In this document: piece by piece, positions 54,221-63,960 of the stretch
Layout: each line of letters starts with the position of its first letter
Position numbering within the stretch: position 1 is the stretch's first letter
DNA from: Clostridium pasteurianum BC1
GTDB taxonomy: Bacteria > Bacillota > Clostridia > Clostridiales > Clostridiaceae
Length of the DNA: 64,000 bases
Direction of reading: 5' to 3'
NCBI RefSeq assembly: GCF_000389635.1
Contig: NC_021182.1
Location: 1,426,001 to 1,490,000, forward strand
Program-made: the position numbers and the translations under genes
Notes under the pieces: model-generated
Database searches by the model: none
What the model was told of the DNA's origin: nothing
Seen by the model: the letters and a program-made list of their open reading frames with translations, nothing else

Positions 54221-55360
54221 ATGAATTTTTCATTGACTAAAGAACAGGAATTAGTAAGACAGATGGTAAGAGAATTTGCTGAAACTGATGTTAAGCCAAT
54301 AGCAGCAGAAATTGATGAAACAGAAAGATTTCCTATGGAAAATGTAAAGAAAATGGCTAAATATGGTATGATGGGTATACCTTTCGCTAAAGAATATGGT
54401 GGTGCTGGTGGAGATACATTATCATACATAATAGCTGTAGAAGAATTATCTAAAGTATGTGGTACTACTGGAGTTATACTTTCAGCGCATACTTCACTTT
54501 GTGCTTCATTAATCAATCAATTTGGAACACCAGAACAAAAAGAAAAATATTTAATACCACTTGCAAAGGGTGAAAAGATAGGTGCTTTTGGTTTAACTGA
54601 GCCAAATGCTGGAACAGATGCTGCTGGTCAACAAACTGTAGCCGTACTTGATGGTGATAATTATACAATTAATGGTTCAAAAATATTCATAACAAATGGT
54701 GGAGTAGCAGATATCTTTGTTATATTTGCAATGACTGATAGAAGTAAGGGAACAAAAGGAATATCAGCATTTATAATTGAAAAAGGCTATAAAGGTTTCT
54801 CAATTGGTAAGATTGAAGATAAACTTGGAATAAGAGCTTCATCTACAACAGAACTTATATTTGAAGATATGATAGTACCAAAAGAAAACATGATTGGTAA
54901 AGAAGGAAAAGGCTTCGGCGTAGCAATGAAAACTCTTGATGGAGGAAGAATTGGTATAGCTGCTCAAGCTCTTGGTATAGCAGAAGGTGCTTTCAATGAA
55001 GCAAAGGAATACATGAAAGAAAGAAAGCAATTTGGAAGAGAATTATTTAAATTCCAAGGACTTGCTTGGATGATGGCTGATATGGAAGTTGCTATAGAAA
55101 CAGCTAAGCTTTTAGTTTACAAAGCTGCTTGGACAAAAGATCAAGGACTTCCATATACTGTTGAGGCTGCTAGAGCAAAGCTTCATGCTGCAAATGTAGC
55201 AATGGATGTAACAACTAAAGCAGTTCAATTATTTGGTGGATACGGATATACTAAAGATTATCCTGTAGAAAGAATGATGAGAGATGCTAAGATAACTGAA
55301 ATATATGAGGGAACTTCACAAGTTCAACAATTAGTTATTTCAGGAAGCGTTTTTAGATAA
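54221..55360 (+). CDS. bcd: Butyryl-CoA dehydrogenase
   Basis: 379 residues of the acyl-CoA dehydrogenase family: AFGLTEPNAGTDAAGQQT (FAD/substrate loop), FITNGGVADIFVIFA, RKQFGRELFKFQG, QLFGGYGYTKDYPVERMMRDAK and the catalytic Glu in ITEIYEGTSQVQ (about residue 367). With EtfBA it reduces crotonyl-CoA to butyryl-CoA and, by electron bifurcation, reduces ferredoxin with NADH. GGAGG upstream; 18 bases to etfB. Confidence 0.97.
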   Translation: MNFSLTKEQELVRQMVREFAETDVKPIAAEIDETERFPMENVKKMAKYGMMGIPFAKEYGGAGGDTLSYIIAVEELSKVCGTTGVILSAHTSLCASLINQFGTPEQKEKYLIPLAKGEKIGAFGLTEPNAGTDAAGQQTVAVLDGDNYTINGSKIFITNGGVADIFVIFAMTDRSKGTKGISAFIIEKGYKGFSIGKIEDKLGIRASSTTELIFEDMIVPKENMIGKEGKGFGVAMKTLDGGRIGIAAQALGIAEGAFNEAKEYMKERKQFGRELFKFQGLAWMMADMEVAIETAKLLVYKAAWTKDQGLPYTVEAARAKLHAANVAMDVTTKAVQLFGGYGYTKDYPVERMMRDAKITEIYEGTSQVQQLVISGSVFR

Positions 55361-55378
55361 TAAGGAGGGTTATAGACT

Positions 55379-56161
55379 ATGAATATAGTTGTTTGTTTAA
55401 AACAAGTTCCAGATACAACTGAAGTTAAAATAGATCCTAAGACAGGAACACTTATAAGAGAAGGAGTTCCATCAATAATAAATCCAGATGATAAAAATGC
55501 ATTAGAAGAAGCATTAGTAATAAAAGAAAATACAGGTGCCAAAGTTACTGTATTGAGTATGGGACCACCACAGGCACAAACAGCATTAAGAGAAGCTATG
55601 GCTATGGGAGCAGATGAAGCAATACTTATATCTGATAGAGCCTTTGCAGGAGCTGATACATTAGCTACATCAAATGCACTTGCAGGAGCACTTAGAAAAC
55701 TTGATTATGACATAGTATTTGCTGGAAGACAGGCTATTGATGGAGATACTGCACAGGTTGGACCAGAAATAGCTGAGCATCTTCAAATTCCACAGATTAC
55801 TTATGTAGAAAAAGTTGACGTAACTGGAGATAAAGAATTAACAGTAAGAAAAGCTTGGGAAGATGGTTATGAAATAGTTAAAGTTAATACACCAGTATTA
55901 CTTACTGCTATAAAAGAACTTAATGAACCAAGATATATGGATATTAAGAATGTATTTGGATTATTTGACAAAGACATAACAATATGGAGTGCAGACGATA
56001 TAGATGTAGATAGAGAACTTCTTGGACTTAAAGGATCACCTACAAAGGTTAAAAAATCAGCAACTAAGGAAACTAAGGGTCAAGGAGAAATTGTTAATAA
56101 ACCAGTTAAAGAAGCAGTTAGTTATGTAGTTTCAAAATTAAAAGAAAAACACTATATTTAA
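55379..56161 (+). CDS. etfB: Electron transfer flavoprotein subunit beta
   Basis: 260 residues: MNIVVCLKQVPDTTEVKIDP start, ALREAMAMGADEAILISDRAFAGADTLATS, and FAGRQAIDGDTAQVGPEIAE (ETF beta signature with the FAD/AMP pocket). In clostridial Bcd-Etf this subunit binds the bifurcating beta-FAD and NADH. Between bcd and etfA in the usual order, with AGGAGGG before the ATG. Confidence 0.97.
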   Translation: MNIVVCLKQVPDTTEVKIDPKTGTLIREGVPSIINPDDKNALEEALVIKENTGAKVTVLSMGPPQAQTALREAMAMGADEAILISDRAFAGADTLATSNALAGALRKLDYDIVFAGRQAIDGDTAQVGPEIAEHLQIPQITYVEKVDVTGDKELTVRKAWEDGYEIVKVNTPVLLTAIKELNEPRYMDIKNVFGLFDKDITIWSADDIDVDRELLGLKGSPTKVKKSATKETKGQGEIVNKPVKEAVSYVVSKLKEKHYI

Positions 56162-56183
56162 AGTGATGTAGGAGGTATTTCGA

Positions 56184-57197
56184 ATGAATATAGCAGATTA
56201 CAAAGGCGGCGTATGGGTCTTTGCTGAACAAAGAGACGGAGAACTTCAAAAAGTTTCATTAGAACTTTTAGGAAAAGGCCGAGAAATGGCAGACAAATTA
56301 AATACAGAATTAGTTGCAGTATTACTTGGATACAATACCGATGAAATGGCAAAAGAATTATTAGCTTATGGTGCTGATAAAGTAATAGTAGCTGATAATC
56401 AACTTTTATCACATTTTTCAACTGATGCATATGCAAAGGTTATTTGTGAATTATCAAATGAAAGAAAACCTGAGGTAATATTCATAGGTGCTACTTTCAT
56501 AGGAAGAGACTTAGGTCCTAGAATAGCAGCTAGACTTACAACTGGTTTGACAGCTGATTGTACAGCACTTGATATAGACTCAGAAAATGGGAATTTATTA
56601 GCTACAAGACCAGCTTTCGGTGGAAACTTAATGGCTACAATAGTGTGTGCTGATCACAGACCACAAATGGCCACTATAAGACCAGGAGTTTTTTCTAAAT
56701 TAGAAAAAGATGCAGCTAAAGAAGATAGTTCAAAAATTGAAAGAGTTAATGTTAATTTAACTGCAGATGACATAAGAACAAAAGTACAGGAAGTTGTAAA
56801 ATTAGCTAAAGATGTAGAAGATATAGCAGAAGCTAGTATTATAGTAGCTGGTGGTAGAGGTGTTGGCAGCAAGGAAAATGTTGCTAAACTTCAAGAGTTA
56901 GCAGACGTTCTTGGTGGAACTGTTGCAGCTTCAAGAGCAGCTATAGAAAAAGAATGGATTGACAAATCTGTTCAAGTTGGTCAAACTGGTAAAACTGTAA
57001 GACCACAGCTGTACATAGCTTGTGGTATTTCAGGAGCTATTCAGCATCTTGCTGGAATGCAGGACAGTGACTATATAGTAGCTATAAATAAGGACGAAAA
57101 TGCACCAATAATGCAGGTAGCAGATCTTGCAATAGTTGGAGATTTAAACAAAGTTGTTCCAGAATTAATAGCACAGGTAAAAGCTAACGCAAAATAG
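56184..57197 (+). CDS. etfA: Electron transfer flavoprotein subunit alpha
   Basis: 337 residues. The N-terminal half has GVWVFAEQRDGELQKVSLELLGKG and IFIGATFIGRDLGPRIAARL. The C-terminal FAD domain has IIVAGGRGVGSKENVAKLQELADVLGG, GQTGKTVRPQLYIACGISGAIQHLAGM and AINKDENAPIMQVADLAIVGD (ETF alpha signature). Partner of EtfB and Bcd. A 141-base gap with a 20-bp hairpin separates it from hbd. Confidence 0.97.
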   Translation: MNIADYKGGVWVFAEQRDGELQKVSLELLGKGREMADKLNTELVAVLLGYNTDEMAKELLAYGADKVIVADNQLLSHFSTDAYAKVICELSNERKPEVIFIGATFIGRDLGPRIAARLTTGLTADCTALDIDSENGNLLATRPAFGGNLMATIVCADHRPQMATIRPGVFSKLEKDAAKEDSSKIERVNVNLTADDIRTKVQEVVKLAKDVEDIAEASIIVAGGRGVGSKENVAKLQELADVLGGTVAASRAAIEKEWIDKSVQVGQTGKTVRPQLYIACGISGAIQHLAGMQDSDYIVAINKDENAPIMQVADLAIVGDLNKVVPELIAQVKANAK

Positions 57198-57260
57198 TAT
57201 AAATTTGTGTAGAATAATTCTGCCCTGAAAAGGAAATTTTAATTTTAAAAGACTATAAAC

Positions 57261-57310
57261 TAAACTTAAATAATTATAATTTGTATATAGATTATAATTA
57301 TTTAAGTTTA
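57261..57310 (+). promoter_or_regulatory. Perfect 20-bp hairpin between etfA and hbd
   Basis: TAAACTTAAATAATTATAAT (57261-57280) and its exact complement (57291-57310) flank a 10-base loop. There is no T-run after it, so it is not a standard terminator; it may be an mRNA processing or stability element that changes hbd levels relative to bcd-etf. Confidence 0.75.
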
Positions 57311-57338
57311 AGAATTTATATTTAGGAGGCTACATAAC

Positions 57339-58187
57339 ATGAAAAAAGTGTGTGTACTTGGTGCTGGAACAATGGGTGCTGGAATTGCTCAAGCTTTTGC
57401 AGCAAAAGGATTTGAAGTTGTTCTTAGAGATATAAAAGATGAATTTGTTGAAAGAGGAATAAAGGGAATAGATAAAAATCTTTCAAGATCAGTTACAAAG
57501 GGAAAACTTACTGAAGAAGCAAAAACTGAAATACTTACAAGAATAACTGGAACAGTTGACCTGAATCAGGCAGCTGATTGCGATCTTGTAGTTGAAGCAG
57601 CAGTTGAAAATATGAAAATTAAACAAGAAATTTTTAAAGAATTAGATAGTATTTGTAAGCCAGAAACTATTTTAGCTTCAAATACATCATCACTTTCAAT
57701 AACTGAAGTTGCAGCTGCAACTAAGAGACCTGATAAGGTTATTGGTATGCATTTCTTTAATCCAGCTCCAATTATGAAGCTTGTTGAAATAATAAAGGGA
57801 ATGGCTACTTCACAGGAAACTTTTGATGCAATAAAAGAATTAAGTGTTTCAATTGGAAAAGATCCTGTAGAAGTTGCAGAAGCTCCTGGTTTTGTTGTAA
57901 ATAGAATATTAATACCAATGATAAATGAAGCTGTTGGTATCTTTGCAGAAGGAATAGCTTCAGCTGAAGATATTGATACTGCTATGAAGCTTGGTGCTAA
58001 TCACCCAATGGGACCTTTGGCATTAGGAGATTTAATTGGTCTTGATGTATGTTTAGCAATAATGGATGTTCTTTATAAGGAAACTGGAGATACTAAGTAC
58101 AGAGCTCATTCATTGCTTAGAAAATATGTAAGAGCAGGATGGCTTGGAAGAAAATCTGGTAAAGGTTTCTTTGATTACGCAAGATAG
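57339..58187 (+). CDS. hbd: 3-hydroxybutyryl-CoA dehydrogenase
   Basis: 282 residues. It has the Rossmann motif [59 protein letters not shown] (catalytic Ser, His and Glu) and the C-terminal helical domain [18 protein letters not shown]. It reduces acetoacetyl-CoA to (S)-3-hydroxybutyryl-CoA. Preceded by TTAGGAGG. Last gene of the butyryl-CoA synthesis cluster; an inverted-repeat element starts 13 bases after its stop. Confidence 0.97.
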   Translation: MKKVCVLGAGTMGAGIAQAFAAKGFEVVLRDIKDEFVERGIKGIDKNLSRSVTKGKLTEEAKTEILTRITGTVDLNQAADCDLVVEAAVENMKIKQEIFKELDSICKPETILASNTSSLSITEVAAATKRPDKVIGMHFFNPAPIMKLVEIIKGMATSQETFDAIKELSVSIGKDPVEVAEAPGFVVNRILIPMINEAVGIFAEGIASAEDIDTAMKLGANHPMGPLALGDLIGLDVCLAIMDVLYKETGDTKYRAHSLLRKYVRAGWLGRKSGKGFFDYAR

Positions 58188-58199
58188 TAATCGGATTAT

Positions 58200-58356
58200 G
58201 GCATATTCAAATAAATAGCTAGTCAGTATGCTAGTCTATTTTGAATCTTACTGCGTCAATAGAACCCTCAGATAGCTCACTATCCTGGTCACCTGTTTCC
58301 TTGTAGGATTCAAAATATACGCCGCATCTTTGACTTACTATTTATTTTCACATGCC
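58200..58356. repeat. 157-base nested palindromic element after hbd
   Basis: The outer arms GGCATATTCAAATAAATAG (58200-58218) and CTATTTATTTTCACATGCC (58338-58356) are inverted repeats with three or four mismatches. Inside are TATTTTGAATC (58237-58247) with its exact complement at 58307-58317, and GATAG/CTATC (58271-58284) in the centre. On the minus strand the element would fold as one long branched hairpin. It carries no open frame. MITE-like or a structured RNA. Confidence 0.7.
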
Positions 58357-58357
58357 T

Positions 58358-58395
58358 AAAAGGTATTATTCTTTAGAATAATACCTTTTTTATTT
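58358..58395 (+). terminator. hbd operon terminator
   Basis: AAAAGGTATTATT (58358-58370) pairs with AATAATACCTTTT (58377-58389) around CTTTAG, followed by TTTATTTT. Confidence 0.92.
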
Positions 58396-58493
58396 TATAT
58401 TTATTTGATATAATACAAATTAAGTTATATTAAGAAAATAATCTATTAGTATATTGATAGAAATTTATTTAATTATATAAAATGGAGGATAAG

Positions 58494-59399
58494 ATGTTTA
58501 AAATATTAGATACCAATAAAGATGTCAATGATATTTATACTATGAAGATAATAGCACCAAGAGTTGCTAAGTCCATAAAACCAGGTCAATTTGTAATACT
58601 TAGAATAGACGAAAAAGGAGAAAGAAATCCTTTTCCAATTGCTGATTATGATGTAAAGGAAGAAACTGTAACTATTGTTTTTAGAAAAAATGGAGAGCTA
58701 TCAACGGAACAACTTGCAGGCTTGAAGGCAGGAGACAGCATATTAGATTTAGTAGGACCTATAGGACAGGCATCTCTTTTATTTAGTGAAAACATAAATG
58801 ACCTTAAAAATAAGAATATACTTTTTGTAACAGATGATCTATCTGCTGCAAGGGTATATCCAGCAATGTCTTGGTTATATAAAAATAATGTAGAAAGTGA
58901 TGCTTTAATTGCTTTTGATACTTATAAAGATATAGTATTTAAAGAGAGAATAGAAGCTGTAGCTAACAAAGTATATGTGCTTACAAAAGATGGAAGTGAA
59001 GGCATTAAGGGTACTGTTTCCAATTCACTAGAAGGTATCCTACAGGGCGAAAAGAAATATGACATAGTTGTTGCAATAGGGCTAACAGAATTAATGAGAG
59101 AGGTTTCAGTAATTACTAAAGAGTATAATATAAAAACTATAGTTAGTTTGACTACATTAATGCTGGATGGAATTGGAATGTGTGGAGGCTGTAGACTTAC
59201 TATTGGTGGAAATGTAAAATTTGCATGCCAGGATGGACCAGAATTCGATGGACATCTTGTAGACTTTGAAGAAGTTAAAAGAAGAGAAAATTTGTATAGC
59301 AGCTACGAAGCTAAATTAAAATATAGACAGAAGCATGGAAACTGTAATCATAGTGAAAATGAAGTTACTATAGGATTAGAGGAGGAAAATCATGAGTAA
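58494..59399 (+). CDS. nfnA: NfnA-type subunit (NADH-dependent ferredoxin:NADP oxidoreductase alpha)
   Basis: 301 residues from ATG 58494 behind GGAGG. The FAD domain has KPGQFVILRIDEKGERNPFPIADYD. The NAD domain follows, but the usual glycine-rich loop before VYP is replaced by TDDLSAARVYP. The [2Fe-2S] site is GMCGGCRLTIGGNVKFACQDGPEFDGH. With NfnB it couples NADH plus ferredoxin to NADPH formation by electron bifurcation. It overlaps nfnB by 8 bases. The call rests on the pairing as much as on sequence; dihydroorotate dehydrogenase electron-transfer subunits (PyrK) are related. Confidence 0.88.
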   Translation: MFKILDTNKDVNDIYTMKIIAPRVAKSIKPGQFVILRIDEKGERNPFPIADYDVKEETVTIVFRKNGELSTEQLAGLKAGDSILDLVGPIGQASLLFSENINDLKNKNILFVTDDLSAARVYPAMSWLYKNNVESDALIAFDTYKDIVFKERIEAVANKVYVLTKDGSEGIKGTVSNSLEGILQGEKKYDIVVAIGLTELMREVSVITKEYNIKTIVSLTTLMLDGIGMCGGCRLTIGGNVKFACQDGPEFDGHLVDFEEVKRRENLYSSYEAKLKYRQKHGNCNHSENEVTIGLEEENHE

Positions 59400-60774
59400 A
59401 TTACAAAGAACACCTGCCCATGAACAGGATGTAAATGCTAGAATAAAAAATTTTAATGAAGTTTGTTTAGGATATAATGAAGAAGATGCCGTAAATGAGG
59501 CTAACAGATGTCTTCAATGTAAGAACCCAAGATGTGTGGGTAAATGCCCTGTTAATAATAAAATACCTGCTTTTATAAAATCTATAAGAGAAAGAGATTT
59601 TAAAGAAGCAGCTAGAATAATTTCTGAGACTAGTGCTTTGCCAGCAGTGTGCGGAAGAGTTTGTCCGCAAGAAATTCAATGCGAAGGCGGATGCGTGCTT
59701 GGTATTAAAGGAGAGCCAATATCTATAGGAAACCTTGAAAGATTTGTAGCAGATTGGTGCAGGGAAAATAGTATAGAATTCGGTGAAAAAGCTGAGAGCA
59801 ATGGTAAAAAGGTAGCGGTTATAGGAAGTGGTCCTGCTGGAATTACCTGTGCAGGAGATCTGGCCAAGCTTGGATATGATGTTACAATCTTTGAAGCCCT
59901 TCATGAAGCTGGTGGTGTTTTGGCATGGGGTATACCAGAATTTGTGCTTCCAAAGGAAACTGTAGTTAAACATGAAATAGACAATTTAAAAAGACTTGGC
60001 GTTAAAATAGAGACAAATGTCATTGTAGGGAGAACTGTAACTATAGATGAGCTTTTAAATGAAGAGGGTTTTCAGGCTGTATTTATCGGAACAGGAGCAG
60101 CTGTGCCTAATTTCATGAGTATACCTGGTGAAAACTTTAATGGTGTGGTGGCTGCCAATGAGTTTTTAACTAAAAATAATCTTATGAAGGATTACAGAGA
60201 AGACTATAGAACACCTGTAGTAATAGGAAAAAGAGTAGCAGTAATAGGTGGAGGAAATGTAGCTATAGATGCTGTGAGAGCAGCTTTAAGGCTTGGAGCA
60301 GAATCACATCTTATATATAGAAGATCAGAGGAAGAACTTCCTTCAAGAGTTGAAGAAGTAAAGTTTGCGAAAAAAGAGGGAATAAAATTTCATCTTTTGA
60401 CAAATCCAATTGAAATATTAGGAGATTCAGATGGATGGGTAAGTGGTATAAAGTGCGTTAAGATGGAACTTGGGGAAGCAGATGCTTCAGGAAGAAGAAG
60501 ACCAATACCAGTGGAAAACTCAGAGTTCATTTTGGATGTGGATATGGTAATTATGGCTATTGGCTCAGGTGCTGATCCACTAATTATTAATACTACAGAG
60601 GGTCTTGAAGCAAATAGAAAAAATCTTATAGCAGTAGATGAAGAAACTGGACGTACTTCAAGAGCTAAAGTTTATGCTGGTGGAGATGTAGTAACAGGCC
60701 CAGCTACTGTAATACTGGCTATGGGTGCAGGTAAGAAGGCAGCAAAGGCTATTCATGAGGACTTAAGCAAATAA
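59392..60774 (+). CDS. nfnB: NfnB-type subunit (glutamate synthase small-chain family)
   Basis: 460 residues. The N-terminal [4Fe-4S] domain has ANRCLQCKNPRCVGKCPVNNKIPAFI and LPAVCGRVCPQEIQCEGGCVLG. The FAD site is AVIGSGPAGITCAGDLAKLGYDVTIFEA, and the NADPH site is VAVIGGGNVAIDAVRAALRLGA. GGDVVTGPATVILAMGAGKKAAKAIHE closes the FAD fold. The length matches NfnB and not the fused or GltD forms of glutamate synthase, and no large glutamate synthase gene is present. Coupled to nfnA by overlap. Confidence 0.93.
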   Translation: MSKLQRTPAHEQDVNARIKNFNEVCLGYNEEDAVNEANRCLQCKNPRCVGKCPVNNKIPAFIKSIRERDFKEAARIISETSALPAVCGRVCPQEIQCEGGCVLGIKGEPISIGNLERFVADWCRENSIEFGEKAESNGKKVAVIGSGPAGITCAGDLAKLGYDVTIFEALHEAGGVLAWGIPEFVLPKETVVKHEIDNLKRLGVKIETNVIVGRTVTIDELLNEEGFQAVFIGTGAAVPNFMSIPGENFNGVVAANEFLTKNNLMKDYREDYRTPVVIGKRVAVIGGGNVAIDAVRAALRLGAESHLIYRRSEEELPSRVEEVKFAKKEGIKFHLLTNPIEILGDSDGWVSGIKCVKMELGEADASGRRRPIPVENSEFILDVDMVIMAIGSGADPLIINTTEGLEANRKNLIAVDEETGRTSRAKVYAGGDVVTGPATVILAMGAGKKAAKAIHEDLSK

Positions 60775-60791
60775 TCTAAATAGAGTTATTG

Positions 60792-60819
60792 GCATCAATG
60801 AAGTTTTTTGCATTGATGC
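60792..60819 (+). terminator. Hairpin after nfnB
   Basis: GCATCAATG (60792-60800) pairs with CATTGATGC (60811-60819); a T-rich but interrupted tail follows. Confidence 0.55.
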
Positions 60820-60975
60820 TTAATAATCTTTCTAGGTGTTAAGATATACTTTACTCACACTTTACGAAAATCAGAGAACTTAAAATTTTTCGGATTTGTT
60901 TAAATGCTTTTCACATAGTGTCATTGGAATATTAAAGTATACTTAGTAAAATATAAGAAAGATAGGGTGTTATTT

Positions 60976-61377
60976 TTGTTTATTGATTTTGTTAAAAAAT
61001 ACTATGATAAAGAATATAATTTAAATTGTGCGGAAACAATAATTTATGCAGCAAATGAAAGGTATGAGCTTAATTTAGATAAGAAGGCATTAAAATCAAT
61101 GGCAGCCTTTGGAGGGGGAATGGGCATTGGTGATGTATGTGGTGCTATAACAGGCTCTCTAGCTGTACTTGGAATTATTTTTGTTGAAGATAGAGCTCAT
61201 GAAAGTGGTAAAATAAAAGAGATATCTGCAGAATTCTTCAATAGATTTCAGGCTATTTTTAAAGAAAAAAACTGTATTGAGCTTAAAGAAAAGTTTGCAA
61301 ATAATGAAGAACGCTGTAGTAAAATGGTGTATGCTGCTGGAAAAGTTCTTGAAGAATTGATAGAGGAATATAGATAA
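60976..61377 (+). CDS. C_GCAxxG_C_C family protein
   Basis: 133 residues from TTG 60976 (AGGG upstream; GTG 60967 is an alternative). It has the defining pattern NCAETIIYAANE, FGGGMGIGDVCGAITGSLAVLG, KNCIELKEKF and ERCSKMVYAAGKVLEELI, with four conserved cysteines suited to binding an iron-sulfur cluster or heme-like metal. The family function is uncertain, although a redox role is often suggested. It follows nfnAB but has its own spacing of 200 bases. Confidence 0.87.
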   Translation: MFIDFVKKYYDKEYNLNCAETIIYAANERYELNLDKKALKSMAAFGGGMGIGDVCGAITGSLAVLGIIFVEDRAHESGKIKEISAEFFNRFQAIFKEKNCIELKEKFANNEERCSKMVYAAGKVLEELIEEYR

Positions 61378-61503
61378 AACTTATCTAGTGTGAGTTTGCT
61401 TTCAAACTAAATTTAGCTGTTGAGAGCTTCTTTAAAAGCTATTATAATGGCCAATCATTATAACAGTAATAGATTCCAGCACTTACTGAAAAGAGGATAT
61501 AGT

Positions 61504-62382
61504 ATGGATTTTAAAGATATTGAAAGTAATGAAAAGTGTGTAATAGTTAAAGGTATAGAAAATTTTGAATTAGATCACGTATTTGAGTGTGGACAGTGTT
61601 TCAGGTGGAATAAAACAAAAGAAGGTACTTTTATTGGAGTTGCCTTTGGTAAAGTGATTGAAGTTGAGAAGAAAGATAGGGATTTATTAATATACAATAC
61701 TACAGAAAAAGAATTCAATGATATATGGGTGGACTATTTTGATTTGAATAGAGACTATGACGAAATAAAAACAGAACTTAGTAAAGATCAACTTCTTAAA
61801 AAGTCAGTAGATTTTGGAAGTGGTATAAGGATTTTAAGACAGGATCCCTTTGAGTTATTACTATCCTTTATTATTTCTGCAAATAACAGAATACCCATGA
61901 TAAAGAGAGCAATAAAGGCTATAAGTAAAAAATGGGGTAAAGAAATAAAATATAAAGGTGAAACTTATTATACCTTTCCTAGAGTAGAAGATTTACAGCA
62001 TAAGGTTATAGAAGATTTTGAAGAATGTGGAACGGGTTTTAGGGCAAAGTATATAAAGGATACTTGCGAAAAAGTATATGAAAATAATGATATTTTACAG
62101 TACATCTATAGTTGTGATGATGACAAATGCCACATAGAATTGCAAAAATTTATGGGGGTAGGACCTAAAGTAGCAGATTGCATAATGTTATTTTCCATGC
62201 AGAAGTATTCTGCGTTTCCGGTAGATGTATGGGTAAAAAGGGCAATGATGCATTTTTATGTTGCACCAGATGTCTCATTGAAAAGAATAAGGGATTTTGG
62301 AAGAAATAAATTTGGAAATTTATCAGGTTTTGCTCAGCAATATTTGTTCTATTACGCAAGAGAAAATAATATACTAGAGTAG
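61504..62382 (+). CDS. ogg: 8-oxoguanine DNA glycosylase/AP lyase
   Basis: 292 residues from ATG 61504 behind AGAGGA; upstream Met codons lack a good ribosome site. N-terminal OGG domain (FELDHVFECGQCFRW). The helix-hairpin-helix-GPD core is LQKFMGVGPKVADCIMLFSMQKYSAFPVDVWVKRAM, with the catalytic Lys in GPKVAD and Asp in PVDVW, and the DPFELLLSFIISANNRIPMI helix. It removes oxidised guanine from DNA. Followed by a 13-bp terminator. Confidence 0.92.
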   Translation: MDFKDIESNEKCVIVKGIENFELDHVFECGQCFRWNKTKEGTFIGVAFGKVIEVEKKDRDLLIYNTTEKEFNDIWVDYFDLNRDYDEIKTELSKDQLLKKSVDFGSGIRILRQDPFELLLSFIISANNRIPMIKRAIKAISKKWGKEIKYKGETYYTFPRVEDLQHKVIEDFEECGTGFRAKYIKDTCEKVYENNDILQYIYSCDDDKCHIELQKFMGVGPKVADCIMLFSMQKYSAFPVDVWVKRAMMHFYVAPDVSLKRIRDFGRNKFGNLSGFAQQYLFYYARENNILE

Positions 62383-62500
62383 AAAATCTTCAAATATCAG
62401 AGGTTTAACACTGGCTTTTATTCATATGTCAAAGGCTTCGTCAAAAATTACAAAAATACTAGTACAGAATAGTACCCATATGTATAGTGATGAATGAATT

Positions 62501-62543
62501 AAAATCTAGAGCTAAGGGCTTATGCCAGCTCTAGATTTTATTA
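62501..62543. terminator. Terminator between convergent ogg and DUF1461 genes
   Basis: AAAATCTAGAGCT (62501-62513) pairs with AGCTCTAGATTTT (62527-62539), with T and A runs on both sides. Confidence 0.88.
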
Positions 62544-63209
62544 TCTATATTTAGGACTATAGGAATACTTTATCTTTTTATGTATAATTCTATAGAGTAT
62601 GTATAATATTAATCCAAATATTACGGACAATGATACTATTATAATTAAACAGTGTAAAAAGAATGATTCTGGAAGAATTAGGATTATAGGATCGGTTTTG
62701 GGATCAAATAACCAAAAATTATTTCTAAATAATATTTTATGAAAATCATCAAAGTACTCTGTGAAATTTGTTAGGAGAATTGGTATTAAAATTAAAGGTA
62801 AAGCCATTAGACTTATCCCTGATATTTTTAAATATAAATATGTTTTGTTTTTTATGGTAATAATAATTGAGATGATGATAAATAATAGGGAAAAATACAA
62901 AAAATAATTCATAAATGCAAAAATTTTATGTACTTCAAAAAAATGTATTTTAGCATCAGTAGATGAAGTTAGCGTTGGAAGGGTGAAATCTGAAGGGGAA
63001 GATTCATTCAAGAAATTAATTACATAACTATAATTAGTCTTTATAGTGGCAATATCCAGGCCAGAATCTTGTTCTACATTTAAATTTACCACATCGTAAT
63101 AATAAAGTGGTTTAAAATTTGAAATAATTTTAGTAAAAAACATAATAGTAGCTAAAAATATAAATATTGACATAATTAATTGAAGTATTAAAAACTTTCT
63201 CTTAAGCAT
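62541..63209 (-). CDS. DUF1461/TIGR01906 family membrane protein
   Basis: 222 residues with four to five TM segments (about 7-27, 96-116, 128-150, 187-212). TLPTLTSSTDAKIHFFEVHKIF and NFTEYFDDFHKILFRNNFWLFDPKTDPIILILPESFF are the conserved patches of the DUF1461 family (F-x-x-x-FH-x-x-LF...W-x-x-DP...I-x-x-LPE). The function is unknown. Starts at ATG 63209, with AGGAGAT upstream on the minus strand. Confidence 0.85.
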   Translation of the reverse strand: MLKRKFLILQLIMSIFIFLATIMFFTKIISNFKPLYYYDVVNLNVEQDSGLDIATIKTNYSYVINFLNESSPSDFTLPTLTSSTDAKIHFFEVHKIFAFMNYFLYFSLLFIIISIIITIKNKTYLYLKISGISLMALPLILIPILLTNFTEYFDDFHKILFRNNFWLFDPKTDPIILILPESFFLHCLIIIVSLSVIFGLILYILYRIIHKKIKYSYSPKYR

Positions 63210-63502
63210 ATGTATCTCCTATTCTAATAGGGCATTTTTAAAGAAATAAGCAATAAATATCACAATGTGATAAAATTGTATTTTCCTTTATAGGCCTACA
63301 TTTATATTTATAATTATATAGGTTTATGCGTAGTTTTAATATATATTTATTAAAATATTTGTTAAAATTATTTAAAAGTTAATTTTTATGTTAACATTTT
63401 AGAAATATTGAGAAAACAAGAGAAATTAACCAATACAAAGACATAATAGAAGATAATTTAGATTAACTGCCATAATTGAGCGTATTAATCCAAACTTAGA
63501 AT

Positions 63503-63568
63503 TTGCTTATATAAATAGTATTAATTATTATAATAATTGTATTAGCACTCAAGCGAGATGAGTGCTAA
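63503..63568 (+). promoter_or_regulatory. groESL promoter and CIRCE operator
   Basis: TTAGCACTC (63542-63550), nine bases, GAGTGCTAA (63560-63568) is a perfect CIRCE, the HrcA binding site. TTGCTT (63503-63508) and TATTAT (63526-63531), 17 bases apart, form the likely promoter. The rest of the 408-base gap shows nothing else. Confidence 0.95.
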
Positions 63569-63599
63569 CAGGTAAAATAATAATAAATTTTTTTAATAA

Positions 63600-63905
<306 letters not shown>

Positions 63906-63960
63906 TGTTTTAAAATAAAATCTAATTTTAATGTTAAAATTGTTTGGAGGGATTTATATA

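Noticed and set aside
58494-60774. Glutamate synthase or dihydroorotate dehydrogenase subunits
   Set aside because: No large glutamate synthase or pyrD gene is adjacent, and the two-gene overlap matches NfnAB.
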